Shown: positions 1-9,179, counted from the first letter of the stretch. The stretch: DNA of 64,000 nucleotides from a candidate division Zixibacteria bacterium RBG-1 (GCA_000447245.1 AUYT01000001.1:1296001-1360000), one strand, 5' to 3'. Notes: generated by a model from the letters alone, not told the origin. Numbers and translations are program-made.

Positions 1-404
1 ATAATATCAAATTTAATTTTGTTAAACCGGAAGAGATTTTTTCCCAAACGGTGGATATTGTTTCACCCAATGCCAGAGGGGCAGTTTTGAACGAAAATAC
101 CGTTCCCCAGCTGAAATGTACCATCGTTGCCGGAGCCGCCAATAATCAGCTAGCAGAAGAGAAAATAGGGAGCCGGCTGTTTGAAAAAGATATTTTGTAT
201 GCCCCGGATTATATCATCAATGCCGGCGGTCTGCTAAACGTCTATATGGAGGTGGAAAATCCTGATAAATATGATGACAAAGTGGCTCACCGCAGATGCG
301 AGCCGATTTATCAGCGTCTGAGAAATATTTTTACCGAAAGCCAAAAAAGAAAAATTCCTACCCATAAAATCGCTATGGAAATGGCTTTGAGAAATTTGAA
401 ATAA
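1..404 (+). CDS. Glu/Leu/Phe/Val dehydrogenase, C-terminal part (5' end outside window)
   Basis: The reading frame is open from the left edge (first full codon at position 3) to a TAA at 402-404, so this is the 3' end of a longer gene. The visible 130 or so residues carry the NAD-binding half of the amino-acid dehydrogenase family: VDIVSPNARGAVLNE, then IVAGAANNQLAE and APDYIINAGGLLNVYME, which are hallmark segments of leucine/valine dehydrogenases. The family oxidatively deaminates branched-chain or related amino acids with NAD in the cytoplasm. The GTG at 51 is internal rather than a start because homology to the family continues upstream of it. Substrate specificity cannot be decided without the N-terminal half. 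leuS follows 30 nt downstream on the same strand, which may be only a positional link. Confidence 0.9.
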   Translation, partial: NIKFNFVKPEEIFSQTVDIVSPNARGAVLNENTVPQLKCTIVAGAANNQLAEEKIGSRLFEKDILYAPDYIINAGGLLNVYMEVENPDKYDDKVAHRRCEPIYQRLRNIFTESQKRKIPTHKIAMEMALRNLK

Positions 405-434
405 ACTCCTTAGTTTTATTCACTGTCAAAGAAT

Positions 435-2897
435 ATGCCCTATAATTTCAAAGAAATTGAAGCTAAATGGCTGAAAATCTGGGAAGAAACCGGGCTTTAT
501 AAAACCAAAGAAAATCTCCAGAAAAAATTTTACTGCCTGGAGATGTTGCCCTATCCATCCGGAGATATTCATATGGGGCATTTCCGCAATTACACTATCG
601 GAGATGTGGTCTCCCGCTACAAGATGATGCAGGGGTTTGACCTGCTGCATCCCCTGGGGTGGGATGCTTTCGGTCTGCCGGCTGAAGAAGCGGCTATTAA
701 GCACAAACTAAATCCCAAAGACTGGACCCTGAATAATATTTCAGTCTCCAGAGCTACGCTGAAAAAAATCGGAATCAGCTATGACTGGGATAAGGAAATT
801 ATCACCTGTCAGCCGGATTATTATAAATGGAATCAGTGGATTTTCATCAAATTTTTTGAAAAGGGCTTAGCTTATCGTGCCAAAGCTTTGGTCAACTGGT
901 GCCCAAAGGATAAAACTGTTTTAGCTAATGAACAGGTAGAAGCAGGAAAATGTTGGAGATGTGGAACTGAAGTAACTAAAAAAGAATTAGAGCAGTGGTT
1001 TTTTAGAATTACAGCTTATGCTGAGAGGTTGTTAGCCGATCTGGACAAATTAAATGGCTGGCCTGAAAATGTGAAAACTATGCAAAGAAACTGGATTGGA
1101 AAATCAGAAGGGGTAGAGATTAATTTTACTCTTGAGAAGACAGGGGAGAAGCTGTCGGTTTTTACCACTAGGCCGGATACTATTTATGGAGTGACTTTTA
1201 TGTCAATGGCTCCTGAGCATTCTTTACTTAAAAGTATGGAAATGGAGCCAAAATATAAAAAAGAAGTTGAAAGCTATATCGGAAAATCGGTTTTAAAATC
1301 AGATATTGAGAGAACAGCCACAATAGGGGAGAAGGATGGAGTCTTTACTGGGAGATATGCTATAAACCCTCTCTCTGGTGAAAAAGTGGCTCTCTGGGTG
1401 GCAGATTATGTCTTGGCTACTTATGGAACTGGAATTGTAATGGGGGTGCCGGCGCATGACCAGAGAGATTTTCTGTTTGCTAAAAAATATAATCTCCCTA
1501 TCAAAATTGTAATACAACCTCAGGGTCAAAAGTTAAATGAAAAGGAAATGAGCGAGGCCTACGAAGATGAAGGAACCATGGTGAATTCCGGTGAATTCGG
1601 CGGTTTATCGTCGAGTGAAGGAATAAAAAAAGTCATTGACTTTGTGGAAAAGAAAAAATTGGGGCAAAAAAAAGTCAATTATAAATTGAGAGACTGGCTG
1701 ATTTCTCGCCAAAGATATTGGGGGACACCGATTCCAATGATTGATTGTCCTAAATGCGGAATTGTACCAGTTCCTGAAAAAGATCTACCAGTAATTTTAC
1801 CTGAAGGGGATATTGATTACATTCCCAAAGGACGCTCACCTCTAGAAGATGTGAAGGAATTTATTGAAACAAATTGTCCCAAATGTAAGAGAAAAGCCAA
1901 AAGAGACCCGGATACCATGGATACTTTTGTGGATTCCTCCTGGTATCATATTCGCTACATCGACAATAAAAATTCAAAAGAAATCTTTGACAAAAAAAAA
2001 GTGGCTTGCTGGATGCCGATTGATCTGTATATAGGTGGAATTACGCATGCCACAGGACATCTTTTGTATTTTAGATTTTTTACCAAGTTTTTGCACGATA
2101 TGGGATATTTGAAAGTTGATGAACCAGTTACTAAGCTCTTTAATCATGGGATGGTTCTGGATGCACAGGGTGAAGTGATGTCCAAGTCTAAAGGAAATGT
2201 GGTTTCGCCGATAGATGTGATAAATAAGGTTGGCGTGGATACAGCCCGTCTGGCAATGCTTTTTGCCGCTCCTTCTGATAAAGAAATGCTCTGGACTGAA
2301 GATGGATTAACCGGAACTGAAAGATTTCTTAACCGGGTATATCGAATAGGTGAAAGTCTAGATAAATCTGTTGTCGACTTAAAGAACAAGTTTGATATAA
2401 CAACTTTAAGTGACAGTGAAGCAGTGACTTACCGTAAATTGAATCAGACTATCAAAAAAGTGACTGAAGATATAGAAGCTTTGCAGTTTAATACCGCTAT
2501 AGCGGCTATGATGGAGTTTATTAACGTTTTAGATGGTCTGGACCGAAATTCTCCGGTTTATACCTATTCCGCGGTTAATCTAGCGCTTATATTAGCCCCA
2601 TTTGCTCCTTTTATGGCTGAGAAGCTATCAGAGAAGTGGGGATTGTCAAAGGGGTCTGTATTTAAAGCCCAATGGCCTTCTTATGACCCGGATGCCCTAA
2701 AGGAAGAGGAGATTACCTACGTGGTGCAGGTCAATGGCAGATTGAGGGCTACGTTAGAAGCTCCGGTCGGTTTACAGGATGAAGAGCTTACAAGGCTGGC
2801 GTTAGGGTCAGATAAGGTCAAAACTTACCTTAAAGACAAAGAAATCGTCAAGACCATAGTAGTCCCTAACAAGCTGGTTAATATCGTAGTCAAATAG
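435..2897 (+). CDS. leuS: Leucyl-tRNA synthetase
   Basis: This class I aminoacyl-tRNA synthetase charges tRNA-Leu. At 820 residues it has the usual bacterial length. The HIGH signature appears as HMGH at residues 46-49 and the KMSKS loop as VMSKSKG near residue 580. The CP1 editing domain is recognisable from TTRPDTIYGVTF, and the catalytic-core segment DTFVDSSWYHIRY is present. Cys pairs CPKC occur near residues 438 and 477, consistent with zinc-binding insertions. The C-terminal anticodon-binding and extension domains are present (VVQVNGRLRATLEAP). The start is the ATG at 435, which gives the normal N-terminus (YNFKEIEAKWLKIWEE). It lies 30 nt after the dehydrogenase gene on the same strand with no clear terminator between them. 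Confidence 0.98.
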   Translation: MPYNFKEIEAKWLKIWEETGLYKTKENLQKKFYCLEMLPYPSGDIHMGHFRNYTIGDVVSRYKMMQGFDLLHPLGWDAFGLPAEEAAIKHKLNPKDWTLNNISVSRATLKKIGISYDWDKEIITCQPDYYKWNQWIFIKFFEKGLAYRAKALVNWCPKDKTVLANEQVEAGKCWRCGTEVTKKELEQWFFRITAYAERLLADLDKLNGWPENVKTMQRNWIGKSEGVEINFTLEKTGEKLSVFTTRPDTIYGVTFMSMAPEHSLLKSMEMEPKYKKEVESYIGKSVLKSDIERTATIGEKDGVFTGRYAINPLSGEKVALWVADYVLATYGTGIVMGVPAHDQRDFLFAKKYNLPIKIVIQPQGQKLNEKEMSEAYEDEGTMVNSGEFGGLSSSEGIKKVIDFVEKKKLGQKKVNYKLRDWLISRQRYWGTPIPMIDCPKCGIVPVPEKDLPVILPEGDIDYIPKGRSPLEDVKEFIETNCPKCKRKAKRDPDTMDTFVDSSWYHIRYIDNKNSKEIFDKKKVACWMPIDLYIGGITHATGHLLYFRFFTKFLHDMGYLKVDEPVTKLFNHGMVLDAQGEVMSKSKGNVVSPIDVINKVGVDTARLAMLFAAPSDKEMLWTEDGLTGTERFLNRVYRIGESLDKSVVDLKNKFDITTLSDSEAVTYRKLNQTIKKVTEDIEALQFNTAIAAMMEFINVLDGLDRNSPVYTYSAVNLALILAPFAPFMAEKLSEKWGLSKGSVFKAQWPSYDPDALKEEEITYVVQVNGRLRATLEAPVGLQDEELTRLALGSDKVKTYLKDKEIVKTIVVPNKLVNIVVK

Positions 2898-3101
2898 GGA
2901 AGGAAGCCCCCCAGAATAAACGCAGCTACCAATACATATCTAAGACTAAGGGTTGCGATACCGTAGTTTACATAATATATATTATAGGACGTAGGGATGC
3001 TCTTAAAATTGACGCCGGTTGGGGGGTTATGATTTGCTTCTAAAAGTTCTCTCCCTCAAGTTGCTCTAATTGGAAATTAATATAATATGTTATAAATATA
3101 A

Positions 3102-3134
3102 AAGAGAAAGATCTCAAGTCGAAATCTTTCTCTT
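3102..3134. terminator. Bidirectional terminator between leuS and a convergent small gene
   Basis: A perfect 11-bp inverted repeat (AAGAGAAAGAT at 3102-3112 and ATCTTTCTCTT at 3124-3134) lies between two convergent genes. It is flanked by short A-rich and T-rich runs, so it could stop transcription in both directions. The 2898-3101 stretch before it has no gene. It contains fragments resembling the repeat halves seen elsewhere (GCAGCTACC, GGTTGCGATACC), possibly a decayed copy. Confidence 0.6.
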
Positions 3135-3161
3135 AAGTTTAGATTAGGTTTTATCTTAATC

Positions 3162-3437
3162 TTAATCTTCCTCTTGATTTTTACCTTGCTTTTTAGGCCA
3201 GGGCCCGGGATTACCGGAAGGTCCGGTGTTGCTACCCGGATTGCCGGAAGACTGACTGGTTAAAGTACCAGTCAACACTATTCTGTATTCACCAGTATTA
3301 GGATTGACGTTCTCCACTTTACATCTGCAAGTAGATGAAGACAGCACTATATTACCCAAAGCTTGATGTACGGCTTTCGGATTATTAGCCGGAGTACCCT
3401 CAATCGATTTTACCTGGGAAGGGTTGAAATTTGGCAT
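3162..3437 (-). CDS. Small hypothetical protein with Gly/Pro/Asn/Ser-rich tail
   Basis: A 91-residue protein that I do not recognise. The ATG at 3435-3437 is preceded by a very strong ribosome-binding site (AAGGAGGTG at 3445-3453, minus strand), which argues that it is truly translated. Residues 1-60 form a compact segment (NFNPSQVKSIEG, then CRCKVENVNPNTGEYRIVL) with only two cysteines, in a CRC motif. Residues 61-91 are low-complexity (NPGSNTGPSGNPGPWPKK) and end in acidic residues. There is no signal peptide or membrane segment. It stands alone between convergent leuS and a divergent HtrA-type gene, with a hairpin terminator downstream. No function can be assigned. The strong ribosome-binding site suggests high expression. 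Confidence 0.7.
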   Translation of the reverse strand: MPNFNPSQVKSIEGTPANNPKAVHQALGNIVLSSSTCRCKVENVNPNTGEYRIVLTGTLTSQSSGNPGSNTGPSGNPGPWPKKQGKNQEED

Positions 3438-3496
3438 TCTTTTTCACCTCCTTAAAGGTCTATAATTTTAAAATAGATATAAAGTTTATCGGCAGG

Positions 3497-3534
3497 TCTC
3501 AATACAAGTATTAGCCTGTTTTGAGATTTTTTTT
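3497..3534 (+). terminator. Hairpin followed by T-run in the divergent intergenic region
   Basis: TCTCAA (3497-3502) pairs with TTGAGA (3521-3526), followed by eight T residues at 3527-3534. The inner AATAC/GTATT could pair instead. No plus-strand gene lies upstream, so it could be a leader structure or chance. Confidence 0.3.
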
Positions 3535-3661
3535 ATTTTATGGACAATCCCTAACCAACGCTGCTATTCAGAGTTAAATCATTTTCAGATTTAACAATAC
3601 AGTTCAATTTTCAAACGAATTTAAAGATTGTTCCGTTTCCTAAATAGATAAGGAGATGCTA

Positions 3662-4723
3662 ATGAAAAGAACAAAAATGAAACCGGCATTTCAATTTTTA
3701 GCTGAAGAAAAATCAAATAACGGAAGTTTTCAGTCAAAATCTGCTGAAACTGGTTTGGATGATGACCTTTTGGATGCCTATTCCAAAGCTGTGATAACGG
3801 CATCTGAAAAAATCAGTCCGGCGGTGGTGAGAATTGTGGTCCAGCAGACAATCAGAAGCAGAAATAATCCCAGAGTTTCCCGAGATATTCCGGGTTCCGG
3901 TTCAGGGTTCATTTTTACCCCGGACGGGTTTATTCTGACTAACAGTCACGTAATCCACAAGGCTTCCCGAATAGAGGCTCATCTTTCAGACGGAAGACAA
4001 TTGCAGGCCGATTTAATCGGAGATGACCCGGATACTGACTTAGCAGTTTTGAGGACCAATGCCCCCAATTTAGTACACGCCAAATTAGGGAATTCTCAAG
4101 CCGTCAAAGTTGGACACTTAGTCATTGCTATAGGAAACCCTTTTGGGTTCCAGTATACAGTCACTACCGGGGTAATCAGCGCCTTAGGACGAACCTTACG
4201 GTCCCAGTCAGGCCGGCTGATGGAAAATATCATTCAGACCGATGCCGCTTTAAACCCGGGTAACTCCGGTGGTCCCTTGGTTACTTCCAACGGAGAAGTC
4301 ATCGGTGTTAATACCGCTGTAATCCTTCCTGCCCAAGGAATCTGTTTTGCTATCGCTATAAATACCGCCAAATTTGTGGCGGCTCAACTAATAAAAGAAG
4401 GCAGAATCAGAAGAAGTTATCTGGGTATAACAGGTCAGACAGTTCCGCTGTTACGAAAGTTTATTCGCTTTTACAACCTGCAAAAAGAAAACGGAATCCT
4501 GGTAGTATCAATTGAACCACACAGTCCAGCTGGTAAATCGGGTTTATTAGAGGGAGATATAATTGTCGGATACGACAGTCAAGTGATATCCGGAATCGAT
4601 GATTTACACCGCTTGTTAACGCATGAACAGGTAGGCGTTAAATCGACCTTAACTGTAATTCGCGGTACCCACAAATTGGAGCTGCCCATGGTTCCGGCAG
4701 AATATAATCCCAGAGTAGAATAG
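3662..4723 (+). CDS. HtrA/DegP-family trypsin-like serine protease with one PDZ domain
   Basis: This is an S1C serine protease of about 353 residues. The catalytic triad is visible as His96 (TNSHVI), Asp126 (DPDTDLAVL) and Ser202 (GNSGGPL), with numbering from the ATG at 3662. A single PDZ domain follows (GILVVSIEPHSPAGKSGLLEGD). The ATG at 3656 overlaps the ribosome-binding site AAGGAG (3650-3655). The ATG at 3662, spaced 6 nt from that site, is therefore the better start. There is no obvious signal peptide at the N-terminus (MKRTKMKPAFQFLAEE), so unlike DegP it may act in the cytoplasm or be exported some other way. HtrA proteins degrade misfolded proteins. The gene is transcribed alone, convergent with trxB. 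Confidence 0.93.
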   Translation: MKRTKMKPAFQFLAEEKSNNGSFQSKSAETGLDDDLLDAYSKAVITASEKISPAVVRIVVQQTIRSRNNPRVSRDIPGSGSGFIFTPDGFILTNSHVIHKASRIEAHLSDGRQLQADLIGDDPDTDLAVLRTNAPNLVHAKLGNSQAVKVGHLVIAIGNPFGFQYTVTTGVISALGRTLRSQSGRLMENIIQTDAALNPGNSGGPLVTSNGEVIGVNTAVILPAQGICFAIAINTAKFVAAQLIKEGRIRRSYLGITGQTVPLLRKFIRFYNLQKENGILVVSIEPHSPAGKSGLLEGDIIVGYDSQVISGIDDLHRLLTHEQVGVKSTLTVIRGTHKLELPMVPAEYNPRVE

Positions 4724-4830
4724 TAAAAATATAGCCGGACTTAAAGTAATGCTTTAAGAAACACAATTTTCAGATTCTGCCTTAAGAAGGATTATGCTAT
4801 GAATTTTCTAGGTTAGAATTCAGCAAAAAA

Positions 4831-5763
4831 TTAATGCAGACCCTCCAAATATTTTTCACAATCTAAAGCCGCCATACAGCCGGTTCCGGCAGCGGTGACC
4901 GCCTGTCTGTACCTGTGGTCGACCACATCCCCGCAGGCAAAAACACCGGGGATATTGGTGGCTGTGGTTCCATTCTTGGTCATAATATAACCCAGCTTAT
5001 CGGTTTCAATTTGTCCTCTGAAGGATTCTGAATTAGGAGTGTGACCAATAGCCAGAAAAACTCCCTGAATAGGTTTCTCCATCGTTTTACCGGTCACCAG
5101 ATTTTTCAAAACTACTCCCTTAACTCCCGATTGCCTCTCCCCTATTATGTCCACCACTTCAGAATTCCAGATAAAGTCGATTTTTGGGTTTTTAAAGGCT
5201 TTTTCCTGCATAATCTTGGAGGCACGTAGCTTATCCCTTCTGTGAACCACCGAAACTTTGCGGGCAAATTTGGTTAAAAAAGTGGATTCTTCCATAGCTG
5301 AATCTCCGCCCCCTACCACGATCAGGTCTTTGTCCTTAAAAAAGAAGCCGTCACAGACCGCACAGGAGGAAACACCGTAGCCCATCAGTTTTTTCTCCGA
5401 TGCTAATCCCAAAGACTTAGCGCTGGCACCAGTGGCGATGATTACGGTTTCCCCCAAATAAGTTTTCCCATCCGCCATTATCTTAAAGGGCTTAACCGAA
5501 AAATCTGCCTTGCTCACAGTTTCATTAAGGCAAATAGCTCCGAACCTCTGGGCCTGGGCTCGGAATTTGTTCATCAGCTCCGGTCCCAGAATTCCCTCGG
5601 GAAAACCGGGATAATTTTCCACTTCAGTGGTAATTGTCAGCTGTCCACCCGGCTGAATTCCCTCAAAGACCAAGGGTTTCAAATTAGCCCTGGCAGCATA
5701 TAGAGCGACGGTCAGACCAGCCGGTCCTGTGCCCACGATAATGACTTCATATACTCCTGACAT
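4831..5763 (-). CDS. trxB: Thioredoxin-disulfide reductase
   Basis: This is a 310-residue low-molecular-weight thioredoxin reductase. It transfers electrons from NADPH through FAD to thioredoxin in the cytoplasm. The FAD-binding motif GTGPAGLTVA is at residues 11-20, the redox-active pair CAVC at residues 134-137, and the NADPH-binding VVGGGDSAMEE just after it. The C-terminal FAD motif GVFACGDVVDHRYRQAVTAAG is complete. The start at 5761-5763 follows GAGGAGAG, a good ribosome-binding site. It is the last gene of a minus-strand run with DUF4870 and TPR genes upstream, 47 nt away. Confidence 0.97.
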   Translation of the reverse strand: MSGVYEVIIVGTGPAGLTVALYAARANLKPLVFEGIQPGGQLTITTEVENYPGFPEGILGPELMNKFRAQAQRFGAICLNETVSKADFSVKPFKIMADGKTYLGETVIIATGASAKSLGLASEKKLMGYGVSSCAVCDGFFFKDKDLIVVGGGDSAMEESTFLTKFARKVSVVHRRDKLRASKIMQEKAFKNPKIDFIWNSEVVDIIGERQSGVKGVVLKNLVTGKTMEKPIQGVFLAIGHTPNSESFRGQIETDKLGYIMTKNGTTATNIPGVFACGDVVDHRYRQAVTAAGTGCMAALDCEKYLEGLH

Positions 5764-5810
5764 TTTCTCTCCTCATGGAAATATCAATTTGCAGATATTA
5801 CGGCAGGATT

Positions 5811-6191
5811 TCAGATTTTTATTTTATCAGCCAGATCCCCGATAAAAGGGATTTTCCACTTTTTCCCCTGCAGGGCCAAAATCATTCCACCCAGAGCAAA
5901 AATTAGGCAGAAGATAATAATCGCGCCCCAGAATAAATCCGAAATTTTAGGAATCAGGAAAACCAAAGCGATGATTTCAACCACAAATAAAATTAAGCCC
6001 TGCTTACCATGTTCTAGGGCAAATTTATTGTCCCGCATCTTGATCAAAGGAACAAAACACATAAATGGAATATAAGCCAGAATCGCAGCCGGCTTTCCCT
6101 CTTCTACCTGTACCGCTTCATCCTCGCCGGCTTTAGTAATTTTGAGATTCTCTAAAAACTCTTCCTCGTTGGTCTTGAGAGTTTCGGTCAC
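5811..6191 (-). CDS. DUF4870/Tic20-like small membrane protein
   Basis: The 126-residue protein has a charged N-terminus (residues 1-33) followed by three or so hydrophobic segments: AAILAYIPFMCFVPLI, GLILFVVEIIALVFLIP and GAIIIFCLIFALGGMILAL. The signature KFALEHGKQGLILF is typical of the DUF4870/Tic20-like family of inner-membrane proteins, whose biochemical function is unknown. It starts 9 nt after the upstream TPR gene, so the two are probably cotranscribed. Confidence 0.8.
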   Translation of the reverse strand: MTETLKTNEEEFLENLKITKAGEDEAVQVEEGKPAAILAYIPFMCFVPLIKMRDNKFALEHGKQGLILFVVEIIALVFLIPKISDLFWGAIIIFCLIFALGGMILALQGKKWKIPFIGDLADKIKI

Positions 6192-6200
6192 TTTTCCTCA

Positions 6201-6878
6201 CTATAGATTAGCAGCCTGGGCCTGTTCTTTCCTGGCAATATTAATTTGAGTAAATAGAGGATATTGGTCAAAGATTTTCTGATAACACTCTAGGGCCTTG
6301 ATTTTGTTTTTAGCGGAGGTGTAGGCCCGGCCCGCAGATAACAAATACTGGGGAGCCATAAAACTTCCTGGCACCAAAGCGGCAGCCTTAAAATAAAAAT
6401 CTCCGGCGGCATTGTGGTTATGCAAAGCTTCCTGACAGCTCCCCATTCCAGCCCAAGCCGAGGCGGTCAGAAGAGTGTCCATTTTGACGTATTTATCCAC
6501 ATATTGTTTATAATAATTGGAGGCTTGGGTATAGTCTTTCAGATTAAAGGCGGCGTTTGCCAGCTGAAAGCAGGCCATGGGAGCCCATTCGGAACCGGCA
6601 TAGCGGTCCACCACTGTTCTGAAATTGAAAGCCGCCATCTGGGGGTTTCCGGTTTTCAATTCGATTATCCCCTGACCGTACAACTCGGCAGCTTTCCGGT
6701 TAGCTGAGCTCTTACTTTGAAAGATAAAGAATACTACCCCGAGTAGGGTTATCAGTACAGCACCGCCAATAAAAATCTGCTTGGTATGTTTCTGGACAAA
6801 TTCGGTCAGCTGAAAGGTGGTGGTAACCAGCCGGTCCTCTTTAAGCATATGTTTGGTAAATTTCCTTTTAAGCTTCAT
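6201..6878 (-). CDS. Membrane-anchored TPR protein (YfgM-like architecture)
   Basis: A short basic cytoplasmic N-terminus is followed by one transmembrane helix (IFIGGAVLITLLGVVFFIF) and then by tetratricopeptide repeats facing the periplasm, for example AAELYGQGIIELKTGNPQMA and APMACFQLANAAFNLKDYTQ. This is the layout of YfgM-like ancillary SecYEG/chaperone factors, but the assignment is by architecture only. A TTG at 6914 could extend the protein by 12 residues. I chose the ATG at 6876-6878 because the TTG has no well-spaced ribosome-binding site. Another ATG at 6848 is possible. A terminator for the upstream gene lies just before it, so it probably has its own promoter (TTGCTT...TAAATT near 6900-6930). 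Confidence 0.7.
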   Translation of the reverse strand: MKLKRKFTKHMLKEDRLVTTTFQLTEFVQKHTKQIFIGGAVLITLLGVVFFIFQSKSSANRKAAELYGQGIIELKTGNPQMAAFNFRTVVDRYAGSEWAPMACFQLANAAFNLKDYTQASNYYKQYVDKYVKMDTLLTASAWAGMGSCQEALHNHNAAGDFYFKAAALVPGSFMAPQYLLSAGRAYTSAKNKIKALECYQKIFDQYPLFTQINIARKEQAQAANL

Positions 6879-6945
6879 AGCTTTTGCTATTTTTACTACG
6901 TTAAATTTAACCAAATTTTTGAATTAAGCAAGCCCTCCAATAAAA

Positions 6946-6971
6946 AAAGGCGAAGCGGCCGCTTCGCCTTT
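6946..6971 (-). terminator. Rho-independent terminator of the PorV-like gene
   Basis: A 26-nt perfect palindrome (6946-6971) built on GGCGAAGCGGCCGCTTCGCC is followed, on the minus strand, by seven T residues (the A-run at 6942-6948). It lies 14 nt after the stop of the 6986-8476 gene. Confidence 0.9.
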
Positions 6972-6985
6972 GGAAATAAGCTAAT

Positions 6986-8476
6986 TTAGAAATAGCCGGT
7001 AAAATTAAACATTAAGCGGGTCACATTATACTTGTTTTCTTCGGTGAAGGTATAAACATTGAAAGGGTTAAACCAAGGGTCCATAAAAATAAAGCCTGAA
7101 TGTTCCACTTTCAACCGGCTGAATTCAACTCCAAAATCCAGTTTAATTTGAGCGCGAGACCACCCGACGCCAAAAGTGTATACATTACCTTTTACGGTTC
7201 CATCACGGATAACCCAATTTGTTATTAATTGAGTGGGATCCTGATAAAGAGCACGAGCATCGCTACTATCGCCCCGGACTTCAATCGCGGTACTGAGAGT
7301 CTTGGGTTGGTTCCTATAACCGCCTCGCAGGAAGAGTTTTCCATTCAGCATAGTAGGTATCATATATTCGCCACCCAATCTAATCTGGTTGGTATAGTCT
7401 TTTACATTATTTAGACTTAAATCTCTGATGCTTATCTCCTCAGAAGGTGAAACTGGATCCAGCGCATTGACTTGATACTGTAACTTTACTCTTCCCTGAT
7501 AGCGTGTTTCCAGGTCAGCCGCCAAAGTCAAGTTATCTGTCACAGAATAGGAAGCACCCAATCCCCAGGAAAACGGTATTTTCCATTTGCGGACGGTCTT
7601 ATATAAAAATCCGGGCTGTGTTATGGACTGGGGATTAGTCACTCCTCTAATGGTAATGTCAAATAACCAGTGAACATCGTCGCTCTCCTTTAAAGTCAGG
7701 GGTGTCTTGCCGATGAGCGCCAGACGAAGTCGACTTTTCTGATACAACAGACCCAGAGTAACATTAGCCGCGGAGTAAGAGGCCTTGTTGACAGGACGGG
7801 CAGTAATCAAGGTGTCATCCTCTGGACGGCTCCCATTCGAGGTGGTGTCCCCGTACGGATCAAAAACCTGGTATTTATTGTTGGTAAAGCCGCCTCCATA
7901 AATATTGACCGTGGCACCTAAGGAAATACCAGAAAATAACCTTCCACCGACGCCGATTCCCACATAATTGAGTTTGCCATCCAGGTCGTTGCGATAAGAA
8001 TTCCCGGCAGAGTCCACTGGAATTATATAATTATCTCTTAATTCAGCCGCTTGATTGAAAATTATGTTTCCCACAAAATCCTTATTGTGCAGTTTAAGAG
8101 GAAGCAAAAAACTGGCATAACTGATGGTGCTTTTGGTCTTATCGAACGAGAAGCTGGAAAAAGAATTATCATATTGGTTATTCAAGCTGGTCGTCAAAAG
8201 AGAGAAGGAGGTCTGAATCTTATCTAATTGAACGAGCCCGGCTGGGTTCCAGCTGGCTGCGGAGGCATCATCAGACAGGGCTAAAAATGCCCCACCCATG
8301 CCTCTCGCCCTGGCTCCTCCACCCAAAAAGTCCAAGTCCCTTAAGGGCTGTGAAAAAGTAAAGTCATACAAACCCAAAACATTGACTAAAAACTCCTGTA
8401 CGGATATCTGGGCATTACTATAAGAAACGCAGAATAACAAAAGCAATATTGTTAAATACTTAACTTTACACTTCAT
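6986..8476 (-). CDS. PorV/UPF0164-family outer-membrane beta-barrel protein
   Basis: The 496-residue protein begins with a clear signal peptide (MKCKVKYLTILLLLFCVSYSNA, cut after about residue 22). Next comes the family hallmark GGARARGMGGAFLALSDDAS with ASWNPAGLVQLD, found in PorV/PorQ and related FadL-like barrels. The remainder alternates polar and aromatic strands and ends in an aromatic residue (LMFNFTGYF), typical of barrels inserted by BamA. In Bacteroidetes, PorV shuttles type IX secretion cargo. That role is an inference here, supported by the sorting domain on the 30754-35091 protein. The start follows AAGGAG at good spacing, and a strong terminator follows the gene. Confidence 0.85.
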   Translation of the reverse strand: MKCKVKYLTILLLLFCVSYSNAQISVQEFLVNVLGLYDFTFSQPLRDLDFLGGGARARGMGGAFLALSDDASAASWNPAGLVQLDKIQTSFSLLTTSLNNQYDNSFSSFSFDKTKSTISYASFLLPLKLHNKDFVGNIIFNQAAELRDNYIIPVDSAGNSYRNDLDGKLNYVGIGVGGRLFSGISLGATVNIYGGGFTNNKYQVFDPYGDTTSNGSRPEDDTLITARPVNKASYSAANVTLGLLYQKSRLRLALIGKTPLTLKESDDVHWLFDITIRGVTNPQSITQPGFLYKTVRKWKIPFSWGLGASYSVTDNLTLAADLETRYQGRVKLQYQVNALDPVSPSEEISIRDLSLNNVKDYTNQIRLGGEYMIPTMLNGKLFLRGGYRNQPKTLSTAIEVRGDSSDARALYQDPTQLITNWVIRDGTVKGNVYTFGVGWSRAQIKLDFGVEFSRLKVEHSGFIFMDPWFNPFNVYTFTEENKYNVTRLMFNFTGYF

Positions 8477-8575
8477 AAGTTATTCTCCTTGTTGTTCTAA
8501 TTTGGCAATAAGCACTAAATAAAATAGAAAAAGAGAAATTTGTCAAGCTATTTTATGCCGGGAACTCAATTGAGA

Positions 8576-8649
8576 TACCCCCGGGGTGACTTGAACACCC
8601 GGCCAACGGTTTAGGAAACCGCTGCTCTATCCAGCTGAGCTACGGGGGC
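8576..8649 (-). tRNA. tRNA-Arg (anticodon CCT)
   Basis: The 74-nt cloverleaf reads from 8649 leftward. The acceptor arm GCCCCCG/CGGGGGT closes with a G-U pair at position 1:72. The anticodon stem GCGGT/ACCGT holds the loop TTCCTAA, giving anticodon CCT for codon AGG. The T-arm GGGTGTTCAAGTCACCC is intact. Confidence 0.95.
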
Positions 8650-8654
8650 AGAAT

Positions 8655-9179
8655 TTATTCACTATCATACTTTATTAAAGAAAAGAAGTCATAATTAGAC
8701 AGTTTGTCTTTGCCTTTGAGGAAAGAGAGTTCTATTAATACCAAAATACCAGCCACCTTCCCACCCAGTTTTTCCACTAATCTGCAGGTGGCTTGTAAAG
8801 TTCCACCGGTAGCTAACAGATCATCTACAATTAAAACTTTTTGTCCTTTTTTGACGGCATCTTGATGGATTTGCAAGGTATCTTGCCCATACTCTAAAGA
8901 ATAACTTTCCTGCTCTACGGCCCAGGGTAATTTACCCGGCTTCCTAACTGGAACGAACCCTACTTTGAGTTTGTTAGCCAAGGCACCGCCGAAAATGAAC
9001 CCCCGAGATTCAATAGCCAAAACCAAATCTATTTTTTTGTTTTTGATTTTTTTATAGAAAATATCAATAACTTCTTGAAAAGCTTTTCCATTTTTTATCA
9101 AAGTGGTAATATCTTTAAAAACTATGCCTGGTTTAGGAAAATCCGGGATGTCTCGAATCAGCTTAGCATATTTTTTCAT
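8655..9179 (-). CDS. apt: Adenine phosphoribosyltransferase
   Basis: This 174-residue purine-salvage enzyme converts adenine and PRPP to AMP. The PRPP-binding loop KVLIVDDLLATGGTLQA is complete. The type I PRTase features ESRGFIFGGALA and FVPVRKPGKLP are those of Apt rather than of other PRTases. The length is normal. The start at 9177-9179 is preceded by AAAGGAG. The gene ends 5 nt before the tRNA-Arg gene on the same strand and follows acylphosphatase by 26 nt, suggesting one transcript. Confidence 0.96.
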   Translation of the reverse strand: MKKYAKLIRDIPDFPKPGIVFKDITTLIKNGKAFQEVIDIFYKKIKNKKIDLVLAIESRGFIFGGALANKLKVGFVPVRKPGKLPWAVEQESYSLEYGQDTLQIHQDAVKKGQKVLIVDDLLATGGTLQATCRLVEKLGGKVAGILVLIELSFLKGKDKLSNYDFFSLIKYDSE

